A stretch of DNA of 64,000 nucleotides from DATFAS01 sp035254305 (GCA_035254305.1 DATFAS010000002.1:1-64000), one strand, 5' to 3'. Counted from the stretch's first letter, positions 27,412 to 35,636 are shown. Translations and numbers: made by a program. Notes: generated by a model from the sequence alone, not told the origin.

Positions 27412-27978
27412 TTATATATGCTTCTCCGCTGCTTTGAACACCCGAAACGTACCGCTAAAAACGAGTTCACCGTGAACGGTCGTCTCCACCCGCACCAACA
27501 CCTGATCATTGTTTTGCGATTTAACCTGGGCAATTGCCATAAGCCTCTCCCCAAGTCTAACGGGTCGAACATAGCGCACTCTAGCTGCACCTGTTAATAC
27601 CATATCCGCATTAACCACAGCTACGGCAAGCGAATTTGCTTGAGCAAATATGTAATGTCCTCGGGCTACCTGTGTTCTAGAAAATACATGTTCCTCTTTC
27701 ACTTCAAAAATGGAGGTTGCAGACTTATCTAAGTGCAGATTTGTTAATTCTCCAATCACTTCGTTTAATTGAAGGGATTTAAGATGGTCCCATTTCTGCT
27801 CGGCTACATTCTTAATTCTCTCACGCAGTTCCGGTATCCCCAGTTCAAAACGATCTAGGCGTATCGTTTGGATGCTTACCCTGAATTTATGGGCGAGTTC
27901 ATCATCCGTGAGAAAGGGATTATTCTTCAGCTTTTCTATTAATTCTTCTTGTCTATTCTTCTTCTTTAGACGTGAAAT
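27412..27978 (-). CDS. fapR: Fatty acid/phospholipid regulator FapR, probable ATT start
   Basis: Repressor of fatty-acid and phospholipid genes that is released by malonyl-CoA. Read from 27978 it is 188 residues, the length of B. subtilis FapR. It has a DeoR-like helix-turn-helix (LTDDELAHKFRVSIQTIRLDR) and a C-terminal hot-dog fold with ARGHYIFAQANSLAVAV. A GTG at 27759 begins a 115-residue frame that would lack the whole DNA-binding domain. Between the in-frame stop at 27985-27987 and the conserved basic region there is no ATG, GTG or TTG. ATT at 27976-27978 lies six bases after GGTGA. An ATG at 27980-27982 is in another frame and ends after nine codons. Either an unusual start, a frameshift or a sequencing error is possible. 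Confidence 0.85.
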   Translation of the reverse strand: MSRLKKKNRQEELIEKLKNNPFLTDDELAHKFRVSIQTIRLDRFELGIPELRERIKNVAEQKWDHLKSLQLNEVIGELTNLHLDKSATSIFEVKEEHVFSRTQVARGHYIFAQANSLAVAVVNADMVLTGAARVRYVRPVRLGERLMAIAQVKSQNNDQVLVRVETTVHGELVFSGTFRVFKAAEKHI

Positions 27979-28002
27979 ACATACTCACCGCCACCCAAAA
28001 AC

Positions 28003-28019
28003 TTAATACCAGGTACTAA
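28003..28019 (-). promoter_or_regulatory. FapR operator
   Basis: TTAGTACCTGGTATTAA on the minus strand is a 17-bp near-perfect palindrome matching the known FapR site. It covers about +1 to +15 of the promoter at 28024-28052, so bound FapR would block its own operon fapR-plsX-fabHDG-acpP. Confidence 0.93.
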
Positions 28020-28023
28020 TAGT

Positions 28024-28052
28024 AGTATATGAAAAATTGTATTCCCATGCAA
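28024..28052 (-). promoter_or_regulatory. SigA-type promoter of the fapR operon
   Basis: On the minus strand TTGCAT (28047-28052), a 17-bp spacer and TATACT (28024-28029) end five bases before the FapR operator. Confidence 0.85.
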
Positions 28053-28080
28053 CCGAAAGTACCCGACTAATTTAGACAAA

Positions 28081-28106
28081 TAAAAAAAGCTTCTATTATG
28101 AAGCCT
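28081..28106 (-). terminator. Terminator after rpmF
   Basis: On the minus strand GGCTTC and GAAGC flank a six-base loop and run into TTTTTTTAT. It isolates rpmF-yceD from the fapR operon. A second weaker stem (GGGCAA/TTGCCC) lies nearer rpmF, around 28186-28213. Confidence 0.75.
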
Positions 28107-28230
28107 TTCAATAAGTAAAACGCTAGTTTACAAGAAGTTTGAGTTCACTTTATTCATTTTTAGAACCTAAACATGGCCATGTGGCAAATAGGGCAAAGCG
28201 TGAAAACACACCTTGCCCCAGCAGGCTCTA

Positions 28231-28404
28231 TTATTTGTTTACAACTTCTTCACCTTTGTAAGATCCACAAACTTTGCAAACACGGTGAGATAATTTATAT
28301 TCTCCGCAATTCGGGCATTTCACCATGCCTGGCACTTCAAGCTTGAAGTGTGTGCGGCGCATTCTTTTGCGAGTTTTGGAAGTTCTTCTTTGAGGTACTG
28401 CCAT
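28231..28404 (-). CDS. rpmF: 50S ribosomal protein L32, zinc-binding form
   Basis: Large-subunit protein. The 57 residues start MAVPQRRTSKTRKRMRR. They carry four cysteines in two pairs (CPNC near residue 30, CKVC near 43), so this is the zinc-binding paralogue. The ATG at 28404 fits the conserved start. A longer frame from 28458 does not. It follows yceD on the same transcript. Confidence 0.97.
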   Translation of the reverse strand: MAVPQRRTSKTRKRMRRTHFKLEVPGMVKCPNCGEYKLSHRVCKVCGSYKGEEVVNK

Positions 28405-28537
28405 TGCTTCCACCCCCTTCAACACATGTTGATAATGTTTCCTCTTACCAGTTACCAACCATGGGGTTGTTCCGATAGAAGTATACTGTATATTATCACT
28501 AACACTAACAAATTGCCAGTATTAGAAATAACCTATT

Positions 28538-29038
28538 TCATTTCTGATCCTTCTCAAAAAATAAAGCAAGATCAGCTAACCTCGGATCAATGCGTTCATT
28601 CACACATCCACAAGGTTCAACATTACGATTCACTCCACAAGTAGGACATAATCCCTTACAATCCTCACCACAGTTGAAAACTTGGGGTAATTCCAAAAAA
28701 ATAGATTCGTGGAAGTAGGGAGTAAGGTCAATCTTCCCTCCGTGGAAAGAGTGAATATCGCCTTCTTCATCCACTGGCCCTTCAGCAAATTGCTCATTAA
28801 AGTCGATTTCCAATGGATACTCTGTAGGTACTAAACACTTAGAACACTTCACCTTAAGTAATCCAGTGATTATTCCCTCAGTTACAACTAACACAGCTTC
28901 CTTCGATACTTGGCCCTTAAAATAAAAATCTTCAAAGGCTGCAACATCTTGGTACCTCACCGTACTCATATCAATCTGGTTATCTAAAGATAAGGTTTGG
29001 TGAGGAGCTTTCTCTAATTCATTCAAAAGTATAATCAT
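28538..29038 (-). CDS. yceD: YceD/DUF177 family protein
   Basis: Conserved partner of rpmF, implicated in 23S rRNA accumulation in E. coli and plants. The 166 residues contain the paired cysteines CSKCLVP near residue 66 and a C-terminal cluster CGEDCKGLCPTCGVN near 127, then RIDPRLADLALF. The upstream promoter is a perfect consensus match. Confidence 0.93.
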   Translation of the reverse strand: MIILLNELEKAPHQTLSLDNQIDMSTVRYQDVAAFEDFYFKGQVSKEAVLVVTEGIITGLLKVKCSKCLVPTEYPLEIDFNEQFAEGPVDEEGDIHSFHGGKIDLTPYFHESIFLELPQVFNCGEDCKGLCPTCGVNRNVEPCGCVNERIDPRLADLALFFEKDQK

Positions 29039-29066
29039 AGTAAGTCACCTCTAGACAACAAAAATT

Positions 29067-29095
29067 ATTATATCCTTGCTATGAAGGTTTGTCAA
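29067..29095 (-). promoter_or_regulatory. Consensus SigA promoter of yceD-rpmF
   Basis: On the minus strand TTGACA (29090-29095), a 17-bp spacer and TATAAT (29067-29072) lie 29 bp before the yceD start. Both hexamers and the spacing are the SigA consensus. Confidence 0.92.
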
Positions 29096-29157
29096 CAATA
29101 TTGACTTTCATTATAATGAAAATGATTCCTTAGTTTGAAAGTGAGGCAATAATTGAA

Positions 29158-30369
29158 ATGAAGGTTGTTGGTCTTATCGTTGAGTATAATCCCCTGCATA
29201 ATGGTCATCTCCACCATTTTCAACAATCCCTGCAAGCGACTGGAGCTAATGCCTCAGTTGCTGTTATGAGTGGCTTCTTTCTACAGCGAGGAGAGCCCGC
29301 ACTCGTTGGGAAATGGGCACGTGCTCAGATGGCACTAGCCCTTGGGGTTGATCTTGTTCTCGAGCTACCCTTAGCTTATTGCACTCAGAATGCGGAGTGG
29401 TTTGCATTTGGTGCCATCTCTACCCTGCATAATCTTGGAATAGTGGACTACGTCTGTTTTGGAAGTGAAAGTGGAGAACTCTCTTGGATCCATTCCTTAG
29501 CTGATTGCCTACAAGATGAACCACATTCTTTCAAACAAAAGATAAAGGAACTTTTGGCCCTTGGATTATCTTATCCTAAAGCCTATGCTTCCGCTATCTC
29601 CTCTTCGTTCAATATCCCCGAAAAATTCATTGAACAACCAAATAATATTTTAGGTTTAAATTATGTACTTGCTCTAAAAAGACTTCAAAGCAAAATCCAA
29701 CCAGCCACAGTTATTCGAACAAAAGCGGACTATCATCAAGAATCCATCACGGATCAAAGAATTGCAAGTGCTACCGCAATCCGTAAGCAACTCCTAGAAA
29801 AAACGATAAATGACATTATTCCCTATGTTCCTAAGACAACATACGAAATTCTTTCTCAGGAATCACAAGCTGGTCGTTGCCCAGTTACTTGGAATCATTT
29901 CTATCCCTTTCTAATGGCTAACTTAGCAACAAAATCTGAGAGTGAGCTTGCTGAAATCTATGGAATGGACGAAGGGTTAGAATATCGTTTGAAACGGGAA
30001 TTTCTCTATTCACATTCCTTTCAGGAATTGATGGAACGAATAAAAACGAAACGTTATACCTGGAACCGACTACAACGGCTTTTCCTCTACACCCTGCTAA
30101 ATATCAAAGAGGGACAGGTTCAGTCCTTCAACCTCGATCAAGGGGTACCTTATATTCGAGTCCTTGGTTTCAATAGTAAGGGAAGAGAATTACTTCACCT
30201 AGCCAAGAAGCTTTCTCCTGTCCCGATTTTGACTAAGATCCCTAAGACTCGAGAAGCCATGCTAGAGCTTGATATTCGTGCATCAACCATCTACCAATTA
30301 GGCTGTCCACAGCCATTCGAAAAAAAGCAATACAATCAAGAGTTCTATATGCCTCCTATTATCGTTTAA
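29158..30369 (+). CDS. tmcAL: tRNA(Met) cytidine acetate ligase TmcAL (YlbM)
   Basis: Makes N4-acetylcytidine at the wobble base of elongator tRNA-Met from acetate and ATP. The 403 residues begin MKVVGLIVEYNPLHNGHLHHF, holding the nucleotidyltransferase HxGH motif. GFFLQRGEPALVGKWARAQMAL and SATAIRKQL follow. It stands divergent from yceD and convergent to sepM, with a shared two-way terminator. Confidence 0.95.
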   Translation: MKVVGLIVEYNPLHNGHLHHFQQSLQATGANASVAVMSGFFLQRGEPALVGKWARAQMALALGVDLVLELPLAYCTQNAEWFAFGAISTLHNLGIVDYVCFGSESGELSWIHSLADCLQDEPHSFKQKIKELLALGLSYPKAYASAISSSFNIPEKFIEQPNNILGLNYVLALKRLQSKIQPATVIRTKADYHQESITDQRIASATAIRKQLLEKTINDIIPYVPKTTYEILSQESQAGRCPVTWNHFYPFLMANLATKSESELAEIYGMDEGLEYRLKREFLYSHSFQELMERIKTKRYTWNRLQRLFLYTLLNIKEGQVQSFNLDQGVPYIRVLGFNSKGRELLHLAKKLSPVPILTKIPKTREAMLELDIRASTIYQLGCPQPFEKKQYNQEFYMPPIIV

Positions 30370-30373
30370 AAGA

Positions 30374-30415
30374 ATAAGGTCTAAGCTCTTGAAAATATGA
30401 GAACTTAGACCTTAT
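30374..30415. terminator. Two-way terminator between tmcAL and sepM
   Basis: ATAAGGTCTAAG and CTTAGACCTTAT form a 12-bp perfect stem between the convergent stop codons. T-rich flanks are modest on both sides. Confidence 0.75.
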
Positions 30416-30421
30416 CTATTC

Positions 30422-31465
30422 TTATGATTTTGGCGTTAAAGTTTTCAAGTAATTCAACGCATCATCGACGTTTTTCACCGGAACAAGTTTAATACTTAAT
30501 CCTGCTGACTTCTCTTTTTCTACGGCTTCTTCATAATTCGATTTCTCTCCCTCGATGGAAGTCGCTGGAGCTAAGAAAATCTCTGCCCCTTGCTCTTGGG
30601 CAGCTACAATTTTGTGTGTGATACCTCCAATGGGTCCGATTGTTCCATCCTCATTAATCGTCCCTGTTCCTGCAATATGGTATCCTTTTGTAATATCTTC
30701 TTGAGTCAGCTGATTAATCATTTCTAACGTAAACATAAGGCCTGCAGAGGGGCCACCGATATCTTCTGACTTAATGATTACGTTTTTAGGTAATATGAAC
30801 TGCCGATGGGTAACCGGTGAAGCAATCCCAATCCCGGCTTTTTTCTTGCCTTCCTGTGTCTCCCCTGGTAATAATTTCATCTCAAGAGTTGCTGATTCCT
30901 TCTTTCCTTCCCGAAGATATTCAATCTTAACTTTATCTCCTTCGGATCTTCCTTTCAGTGCTTCGACAAGCTCTGTTGCTGTGTGGATTTCCTTCTCTTC
31001 AACTTCAACGATAATATCACCAATCTTCAATACCTGCTCCGCAGCATATCCAGGTAACAATTGCATAACCATGGCCCCATTATTTTGGATAGGAAATTGG
31101 TATCCCGCTTTTTGAAAGGCCACAACTTTCGCTGTATCCTGTGAAGCCTTCATCACTTCTAACTGTCTTTGGGTATACTGCTCATTCGATTCATGCGGGC
31201 TATGTATATATTCTGAGTGCACAAGCTCCGAATTAGGATCTACTAAGGCATATAAATAACGTCCTATAGAGGCTGGACCCATCCTAACGGTAGTCATGTT
31301 TAGACTCCCTTTTTCATCGTGAAAGCCACCCTCCACTTCAACCATAGGGGCTAAAGGAATGGCAGAACCAGGCCTTTCGATATAATACGGAACTGGTATA
31401 TTTAAAACTAAAAAAATTGCAGCAATAAGGGCAAAGCCCCAGAATATCCTTCTATTTTTTTTCAT
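30422..31465 (-). CDS. sepM: Lon-like membrane PDZ protease (YlbL/SepM type)
   Basis: Membrane-anchored serine protease. In streptococci SepM trims the competence peptide; in B. subtilis YlbL takes part in recovery from DNA damage by degrading YneA. The 347 residues have one N-terminal membrane helix (residues 8-25), a PDZ domain (about 125-200) and a C-terminal Lon S16 domain. The Ser is in IGGPSAGLMFTL and the Lys in GPIGGITHKIVAA. The ATG at 31465 overlaps the ylbK stop (ATGA). Confidence 0.93.
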   Translation of the reverse strand: MKKNRRIFWGFALIAAIFLVLNIPVPYYIERPGSAIPLAPMVEVEGGFHDEKGSLNMTTVRMGPASIGRYLYALVDPNSELVHSEYIHSPHESNEQYTQRQLEVMKASQDTAKVVAFQKAGYQFPIQNNGAMVMQLLPGYAAEQVLKIGDIIVEVEEKEIHTATELVEALKGRSEGDKVKIEYLREGKKESATLEMKLLPGETQEGKKKAGIGIASPVTHRQFILPKNVIIKSEDIGGPSAGLMFTLEMINQLTQEDITKGYHIAGTGTINEDGTIGPIGGITHKIVAAQEQGAEIFLAPATSIEGEKSNYEEAVEKEKSAGLSIKLVPVKNVDDALNYLKTLTPKS

Positions 31466-32244
31466 TGCTTCCACCTATTCTCTAGTTTTTCTTTGATCTC
31501 CTCTATCCCAGCCCGCGCTGTTTGTTCACCAATTTCAATCAATTCTTCTATTTGTGAAAATGCTGTCGCACTAAACTGATCAACCATTGGGCTAATCATA
31601 ATGTCTGCTTGCAAAACACGGTGTCGAAAAATTTCCCGTTCCATCACTTCAATCGTTTGTGAAATCACATCAAATATGGATCCCAATCGTACATCACTGG
31701 ATTTAATACCTACATCCACACCGATCACAACATCAGAGCCCATATCTCTAGCAACGGTAATCGGAACACGATCAATGACTCCACCGTCAACTAATAGCTT
31801 TCCATCTATTTCTTCAGGGACAAAAATCCCGGGAATTGATATGCTTGCTCTTACTGCCTGACTCACAGAACCCTGACGAAATACTACTCGTTCCCCCTTC
31901 AAAATATCCGTAGCAACAATCGATAGTGGAATCGAAAGTTCTTCTATTTTTTTTCCTTGGGTAAGAATTTTCACCATTTCTTTGATTTTCTCTCCTGCTA
32001 TAAATCCCATTTTGGGAACCGTTAGATCAATCCAATACTTCCTTTTGAGGTTCATTGCCAGTTTTACCATCATATCTGGATTCATACCCGATGCATAGAA
32101 GGCTCCAATCAAACTTCCCATGCTACTTCCAACGATATAATCGATAGGGATACCCTCTTCTTCAAGTACTTTAATGACTCCAATATGAGCCAATCCTCTT
32201 GCACCACCTGAACCAAGCGCCAAACCAACCTTTGGTCTTTGCAT
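31462..32244 (-). CDS. ylbK: Patatin-like phospholipase family protein (YlbK)
   Basis: Putative serine hydrolase of the RssA/patatin family; the natural substrate is unknown. The 260 residues carry the oxyanion GSGGARG (residues 12-18), nucleophile GSSMG near 40 and the DGG of the Ser-Asp dyad in LLVDGGVIDRVP near 155. I chose the ATG at 32244, starting MQRPKVGLALGSGG behind GGGAGGGAG. A longer frame to 32301 is not supported. It is coupled to sepM. Confidence 0.92.
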   Translation of the reverse strand: MQRPKVGLALGSGGARGLAHIGVIKVLEEEGIPIDYIVGSSMGSLIGAFYASGMNPDMMVKLAMNLKRKYWIDLTVPKMGFIAGEKIKEMVKILTQGKKIEELSIPLSIVATDILKGERVVFRQGSVSQAVRASISIPGIFVPEEIDGKLLVDGGVIDRVPITVARDMGSDVVIGVDVGIKSSDVRLGSIFDVISQTIEVMEREIFRHRVLQADIMISPMVDQFSATAFSQIEELIEIGEQTARAGIEEIKEKLENRWKQ

Positions 32245-32492
32245 TAGCAGCTCCCTCCCTTTCTCAAACCCCTTCCGAGGGCAACAGTTGCATCTGAGCA
32301 AGTAGTAAATCGACGTAGTACAGATGCTTTAGATGACGCAGGTCTGCCCTTTCGTTCCATAATTACTACCTATTATATGAATGGTGACTGGAATGATCAA
32401 CCAATTGAATTTCGGATGCTTGGTCTATTCATAGTAGTAAATGCGTAGATTTTATTGATAACAGACTAATCACAATTTAATTGGAGGCTTCT

Positions 32493-33719
32493 ATGCGTTG
32501 GAAACCATACGTGGTTACATTGTTTTTTGCCATTTCTAGCATGTTGCTGGTGGTTGCCATGATACGCTTCCCACAAATGGCATTCGATTCCTCCCTAAGG
32601 GGGCTTAAAATTTGGTGGGATGTACTCTTTCCTGCCCTCATGCCTTTTATGATTATTTCTGAAATCATGATGGGATTTGGTGTTGTTCATTTCATGGGTG
32701 TACTCCTAGAACCTTTAATGCGCCCCCTATTTAATGTACCAGGTACCGGTGGCTTCGTTACTGCCCTGGGGCTGGCTTCTAGTTACCCAGTAGGACCAAA
32801 GCTAACGGTTCGCCTCCGTGAACAGAATTTAGTTTCAAGGGCAGAAGGAGAACGACTAGTCTGTTTTACTAGTACTTCAGATCCCCTTTTTATTTTCGGA
32901 GCTATCGCTGTTGGTTTCTTTCATGACGCTTCATTAGGCCTCACAATTGCTATTTCCAATTACACAGGTGCCATTCTACTTGGAATCCTATTGCGCTTTC
33001 ATGACTGGAAAGGAAAAAAAACAATTTACACTCTCGATAAGGATCTTCCCATCTTTCTCCGTGCCTTTCGTGCTATGCACAGAGCCAGGATGAAAGAAAA
33101 ACGACCTTTAGGTAAATTGATGGGTGATGCTGTATTAAGTTCTTTTCAGACGGTTTTTGTCATTGGCGGTTTTATCATTTTGTTTTCTGTCATTATGAAC
33201 TTCATTACTTCCGGGTTTTTGGCAAGTTTTATTGCAGCTCCCTTTAGTGTATTGCTCCAATTGTTTCACCTTCCGGAGCAATTATCTAAACCGTTTATCA
33301 TCGGTTTTTTTGAAGTCACACAGGGTATGAAAAGTATTAGCGAATTAATTGGAAATATTGATTTAAAAACCAAGGTTGCATTGGCTTCTGCATTTGTTGC
33401 GTGGGGAGGTATTTCCGTTCATGCACAAGTAGCAAGTATCATTAGCTCCACAGATATGCGCTATAAACCCTATTTTATTTATAAAATGGTACATGCCATA
33501 TTTTCATGGTTAATTGCCCTTGCTGTTTGGGATCCCTTACGTGAAACTACCCAAACAAAAATTGTACCTGTATTTATGCAGCAAATCCCATCAGGTAGCT
33601 TATCCTACGCTATGGGTGCATTGGATAATTTAGGGGCCTATGCTCTTATCCTCTTGTTATTTTTGCTGGTTTTATCTTTTTTCACCTTTCTGTGGAAAAG
33701 TTCAACTCGTAGTTTGTAA
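32493..33719 (+). CDS. ylbJ: Sporulation integral membrane protein YlbJ
   Basis: Membrane protein needed for proper spore cortex formation in B. subtilis, where it is under SigE. The 408 residues show about eight hydrophobic segments and the conserved gate-like motifs ASSYPVGPKLTVRLRE (near residue 95) and GFFEVTQGMKSIS (near 270). AWGGISVHAQVASI lies near 305. The ATG at 32493 follows TTGGAGGCTTCT; a TTG four codons earlier is within the ribosome site. It is a single-gene unit with its own terminator. Confidence 0.95.
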   Translation: MRWKPYVVTLFFAISSMLLVVAMIRFPQMAFDSSLRGLKIWWDVLFPALMPFMIISEIMMGFGVVHFMGVLLEPLMRPLFNVPGTGGFVTALGLASSYPVGPKLTVRLREQNLVSRAEGERLVCFTSTSDPLFIFGAIAVGFFHDASLGLTIAISNYTGAILLGILLRFHDWKGKKTIYTLDKDLPIFLRAFRAMHRARMKEKRPLGKLMGDAVLSSFQTVFVIGGFIILFSVIMNFITSGFLASFIAAPFSVLLQLFHLPEQLSKPFIIGFFEVTQGMKSISELIGNIDLKTKVALASAFVAWGGISVHAQVASIISSTDMRYKPYFIYKMVHAIFSWLIALAVWDPLRETTQTKIVPVFMQQIPSGSLSYAMGALDNLGAYALILLLFLLVLSFFTFLWKSSTRSL

Positions 33720-33736
33720 TTTTTGTTCAAAAAGAG

Positions 33737-33763
33737 AAAACTCGGTTTATACCGAGTTTTTTT
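33737..33763. terminator. Two-way terminator between ylbJ and coaD
   Basis: AAAACTCGGT and ACCGAGTTTT enclose four bases. A T-run follows on the plus strand (TTTTTTT), and the T-tract also reads on the minus strand. Confidence 0.9.
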
Positions 33764-33780
33764 GGATGGATTTTCAAGAA

Positions 33781-34272
33781 TTAATCTTCCTCTTCCTGCG
33801 CAAATTTTAATCTTAGTTGCTTTTCTACCAATGGTGGTACAAGGCTACTCACATCTGCTTGATATTTAGCAATTTCCTTGACGATGCTTGAGCTGAGGAA
33901 GGAATATTGGTTGTTTGTCATCATAAAGAAGGTTTCCACATCGTCATCCATAAGACGGTTAATCGAAGCCATTTGCATCTCATATTCGAAATCTGATACC
34001 GCCCTGAGTCCTTTAATAATAGCCTTAGCCTTTTTGGCTCTCATATATTCAACCAATAATCCTTCAAAAGCATCCACCTCAACATTCGGCAGATGCTTCG
34101 TAACTTCTTTCAACATTTCTACCCTCTCTTGTACCGTAAACAAAGGAGTTTTCTTTCGATTAATTAATACAGCTACGATCACCTTATCAAAGATCTTAGC
34201 TCCTCTTTGAATAATGTCGATATGTCCCTTCGTTATCGGGTCAAAGCTCCCTGGACAAACTGCAATACTCAT
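33781..34272 (-). CDS. coaD: Phosphopantetheine adenylyltransferase
   Basis: Fourth step of coenzyme A synthesis. The 163 residues begin MSIAVCPGSFDPITKGHIDII with the TxGH motif. They contain RAVSDFEYEMQMASINR near residue 90 and SFLSSSIVKEIAKY near 125. Start and rsmD stop overlap by four bases. Confidence 0.98.
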   Translation of the reverse strand: MSIAVCPGSFDPITKGHIDIIQRGAKIFDKVIVAVLINRKKTPLFTVQERVEMLKEVTKHLPNVEVDAFEGLLVEYMRAKKAKAIIKGLRAVSDFEYEMQMASINRLMDDDVETFFMMTNNQYSFLSSSIVKEIAKYQADVSSLVPPLVEKQLRLKFAQEEED

Positions 34273-34853
34273 TCTTCCTCTTCCTCCCCAAGGGGATGCT
34301 GATCCCTATTTTCATACACAGTAACTCTGGTATTTCCATATTCTACTTCTTTCACCTTTTCCACACCGCCGATTCGATCGACTAGAACAATATCTACATC
34401 TGTTTCTACCACAATTCGGGCATTTGGATTTAATAATTCATAATCAAATAGGATAGCAATTTCACTTTCTACCTTCTGTTCAGCATACGGAGGGTCAAGA
34501 AAAATAAGATCCAATTTCAATCCACGCTTCACCAAGGCTTTTAGAGCCCTAGAGGCCTCATTCTTATAGACCTCAGCTTGCTCTGAGAAATGGGTAACTT
34601 CAAGGTTTTGCTTAATAATATCAATAGCCTTGCGATTCATATCAACAAAAATAACCTTATCCACCCCACGACTTAGCGCCTCGATACCAAGTCCACCTGT
34701 TCCAGCATAGAGATCAAGGGCGATTCCACCGTCAAAATATGGACCAATCATATTAAAAATCGATTCTTTTACTTTATCTACAGTTGGTCTTGTTCCTTTA
34801 CCCGGAACAGCAGATAATGGATTACCTTTACGAGTTCCTGAGATGACTCTCAA
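34269..34853 (-). CDS. rsmD: 16S rRNA (guanine966-N2)-methyltransferase RsmD
   Basis: Makes m2G966 in the small subunit. The 194 residues start MRVISGTRKGNPL and show RPTVDKVKESIFNMI (residues 23-37), the SAM site LDLYAGTGGLGIEALSRG near 50 and the catalytic DPPY near 125. It is the first gene of rsmD-coaD and faces the long small-gene region. Confidence 0.97.
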   Translation of the reverse strand: MRVISGTRKGNPLSAVPGKGTRPTVDKVKESIFNMIGPYFDGGIALDLYAGTGGLGIEALSRGVDKVIFVDMNRKAIDIIKQNLEVTHFSEQAEVYKNEASRALKALVKRGLKLDLIFLDPPYAEQKVESEIAILFDYELLNPNARIVVETDVDIVLVDRIGGVEKVKEVEYGNTRVTVYENRDQHPLGEEEEE

Positions 34854-35383
34854 CAGTTGTCACCACCTACAAAATTCACTTATCATAAGCTTGCACATGT
34901 AATCTCAAGTTTAACATAAACAAAGCTTGGTGGTAAATGTTGACTCCTTCTTCACCCTATTTTTAAAATTTATTTCCAAATGCGTATAAACCTTCCAAGG
35001 TTTGTTCATAATAAAATTAGTAACGTGGTAAAACATGTTACTGACAACCGCGGAGAAGACTTACGTTTCCCCATAAGCTCTTCCTCCGGTTTCTCCTCTC
35101 CCATTGGTTTAATGCGACATATGGATGATATACCAACCTTGGCTTTTACGGTAGTGATACCGATTGAACAAAAGCAATGTCCTCGGGACAAAAAGTAGGT
35201 ATACCACGTCGCATTAAATCTTTTTTTATGAATGAAAACAGGGCACTAAAAACCTTCCCTGGTCCTGGTTGGTCTGGGATTTAGATAAGCTATTACAGAG
35301 TTAGTTTGGGCTGTGAAAGGATTAAGGGATGAAGATATAGTGCCATTCTCTCCTGCCAAGTTATGTTCAAGGTAAACGAAAAC
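34854..35383. other. Non-coding stretch with hairpins, no trusted gene
   Basis: About 530 bp upstream of rsmD. Two open frames of 61 and 72 codons overlap on opposite strands (34980-35198), and neither has a ribosome site. A 9-bp stem (AGTAACGTG/CATGTTACT) lies at 35019-35042. An 11-bp inverted repeat spans 35108-35218. A pair GGCACTA (35242-35248) and TAGTGCC (35338-35344) encloses about 90 bp. This suggests RNA structure or a decayed element; I see no recognised gene. Confidence 0.5.
35108..35218. repeat. Inverted repeat bounding a 111-bp segment
   Basis: TTTAATGCGAC at 35108-35118 and GTCGCATTAAA at 35208-35218 are exact inverse copies. The similarity continues inward with gaps (TATACC pairs with GGTATA). 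It may be a small mobile-element-like unit or a long RNA hairpin. Confidence 0.7.
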
Positions 35384-35411
35384 AACCCCACTATCCAATG
35401 ATAGTAGGGTT
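35384..35411 (-). terminator. Terminator of the candidate RNA
   Basis: On the minus strand a stem of about 11 bp (AACCCTACTATC against GATAGTGGGGTT, one mispair) has a four-base loop and is followed by GTTTTCGTTT. Confidence 0.75.
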
Positions 35412-35528
35412 GCTTGAAAGCTTCTGTTTGTTCGCTTAAAGAGTGCGCCTCATCCGAAGCGCCAAAGATCCGGTCAAGTTAAACAACGAGAAGGTTTAAC
35501 TAAGGCTATTGTACCATCGATAATAAAT
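35384..35528 (-). ncRNA. Candidate structured RNA in the csfG position
   Basis: On the minus strand a stem GTTAAAC/GTTTAAC with a pyrimidine-rich loop (35474-35502) is followed by GCGC...GCGC pairing (35447-35465). It ends in a terminator at 35384-35411 (ACTATC/GATAGT within AACCC/GGGTT, then TTTTCGTTT). There is no reading frame. It lies upstream of and co-directional with rsmD (ylbH). In B. subtilis the forespore RNA csfG lies between ylbG and ylbH, as I recall. The 5' end is a guess. Identity rests on synteny, not on a sequence match. Confidence 0.5.
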
Positions 35529-35608
35529 ATGAACATGTGGGAATGGGTGGCTTATTTACCATGCACTATCTAATGAATATTTCGTCATACTAAATTATAA
35601 TAACATTA

Positions 35609-35626
35609 ACTAAACAAATGTTTAGT
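35609..35626. promoter_or_regulatory. Palindrome of operator type
   Basis: ACTAAACAAATGTTTAGT is a perfect 18-bp palindrome (8-bp arms, AA/TT-type centre), ten bases before the plus-strand terminator at 35637. It could be a repressor site or part of an RNA stem. Confidence 0.45.
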
Positions 35627-35636
35627 GTTGAGAGTT

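Noticed and set aside
32245..32301. N-terminal extension of ylbK
   Set aside because: The added residues (MLRCNCCPRKGFEKG) are not part of the patatin fold, and a good ribosome site stands before the ATG at 32244.
34980..35198. 72-codon plus-strand and 61-codon minus-strand frames
   Set aside because: They overlap each other on opposite strands, lack ribosome sites and resemble no family. The inverted repeat explains the shared openness better.
35420..35520. Riboswitch on the plus strand (cyclic-di-GMP or similar)
   Set aside because: The fragment GCCAAAGATCC looked suggestive, but the conserved core was absent and the terminator reads on the minus strand.
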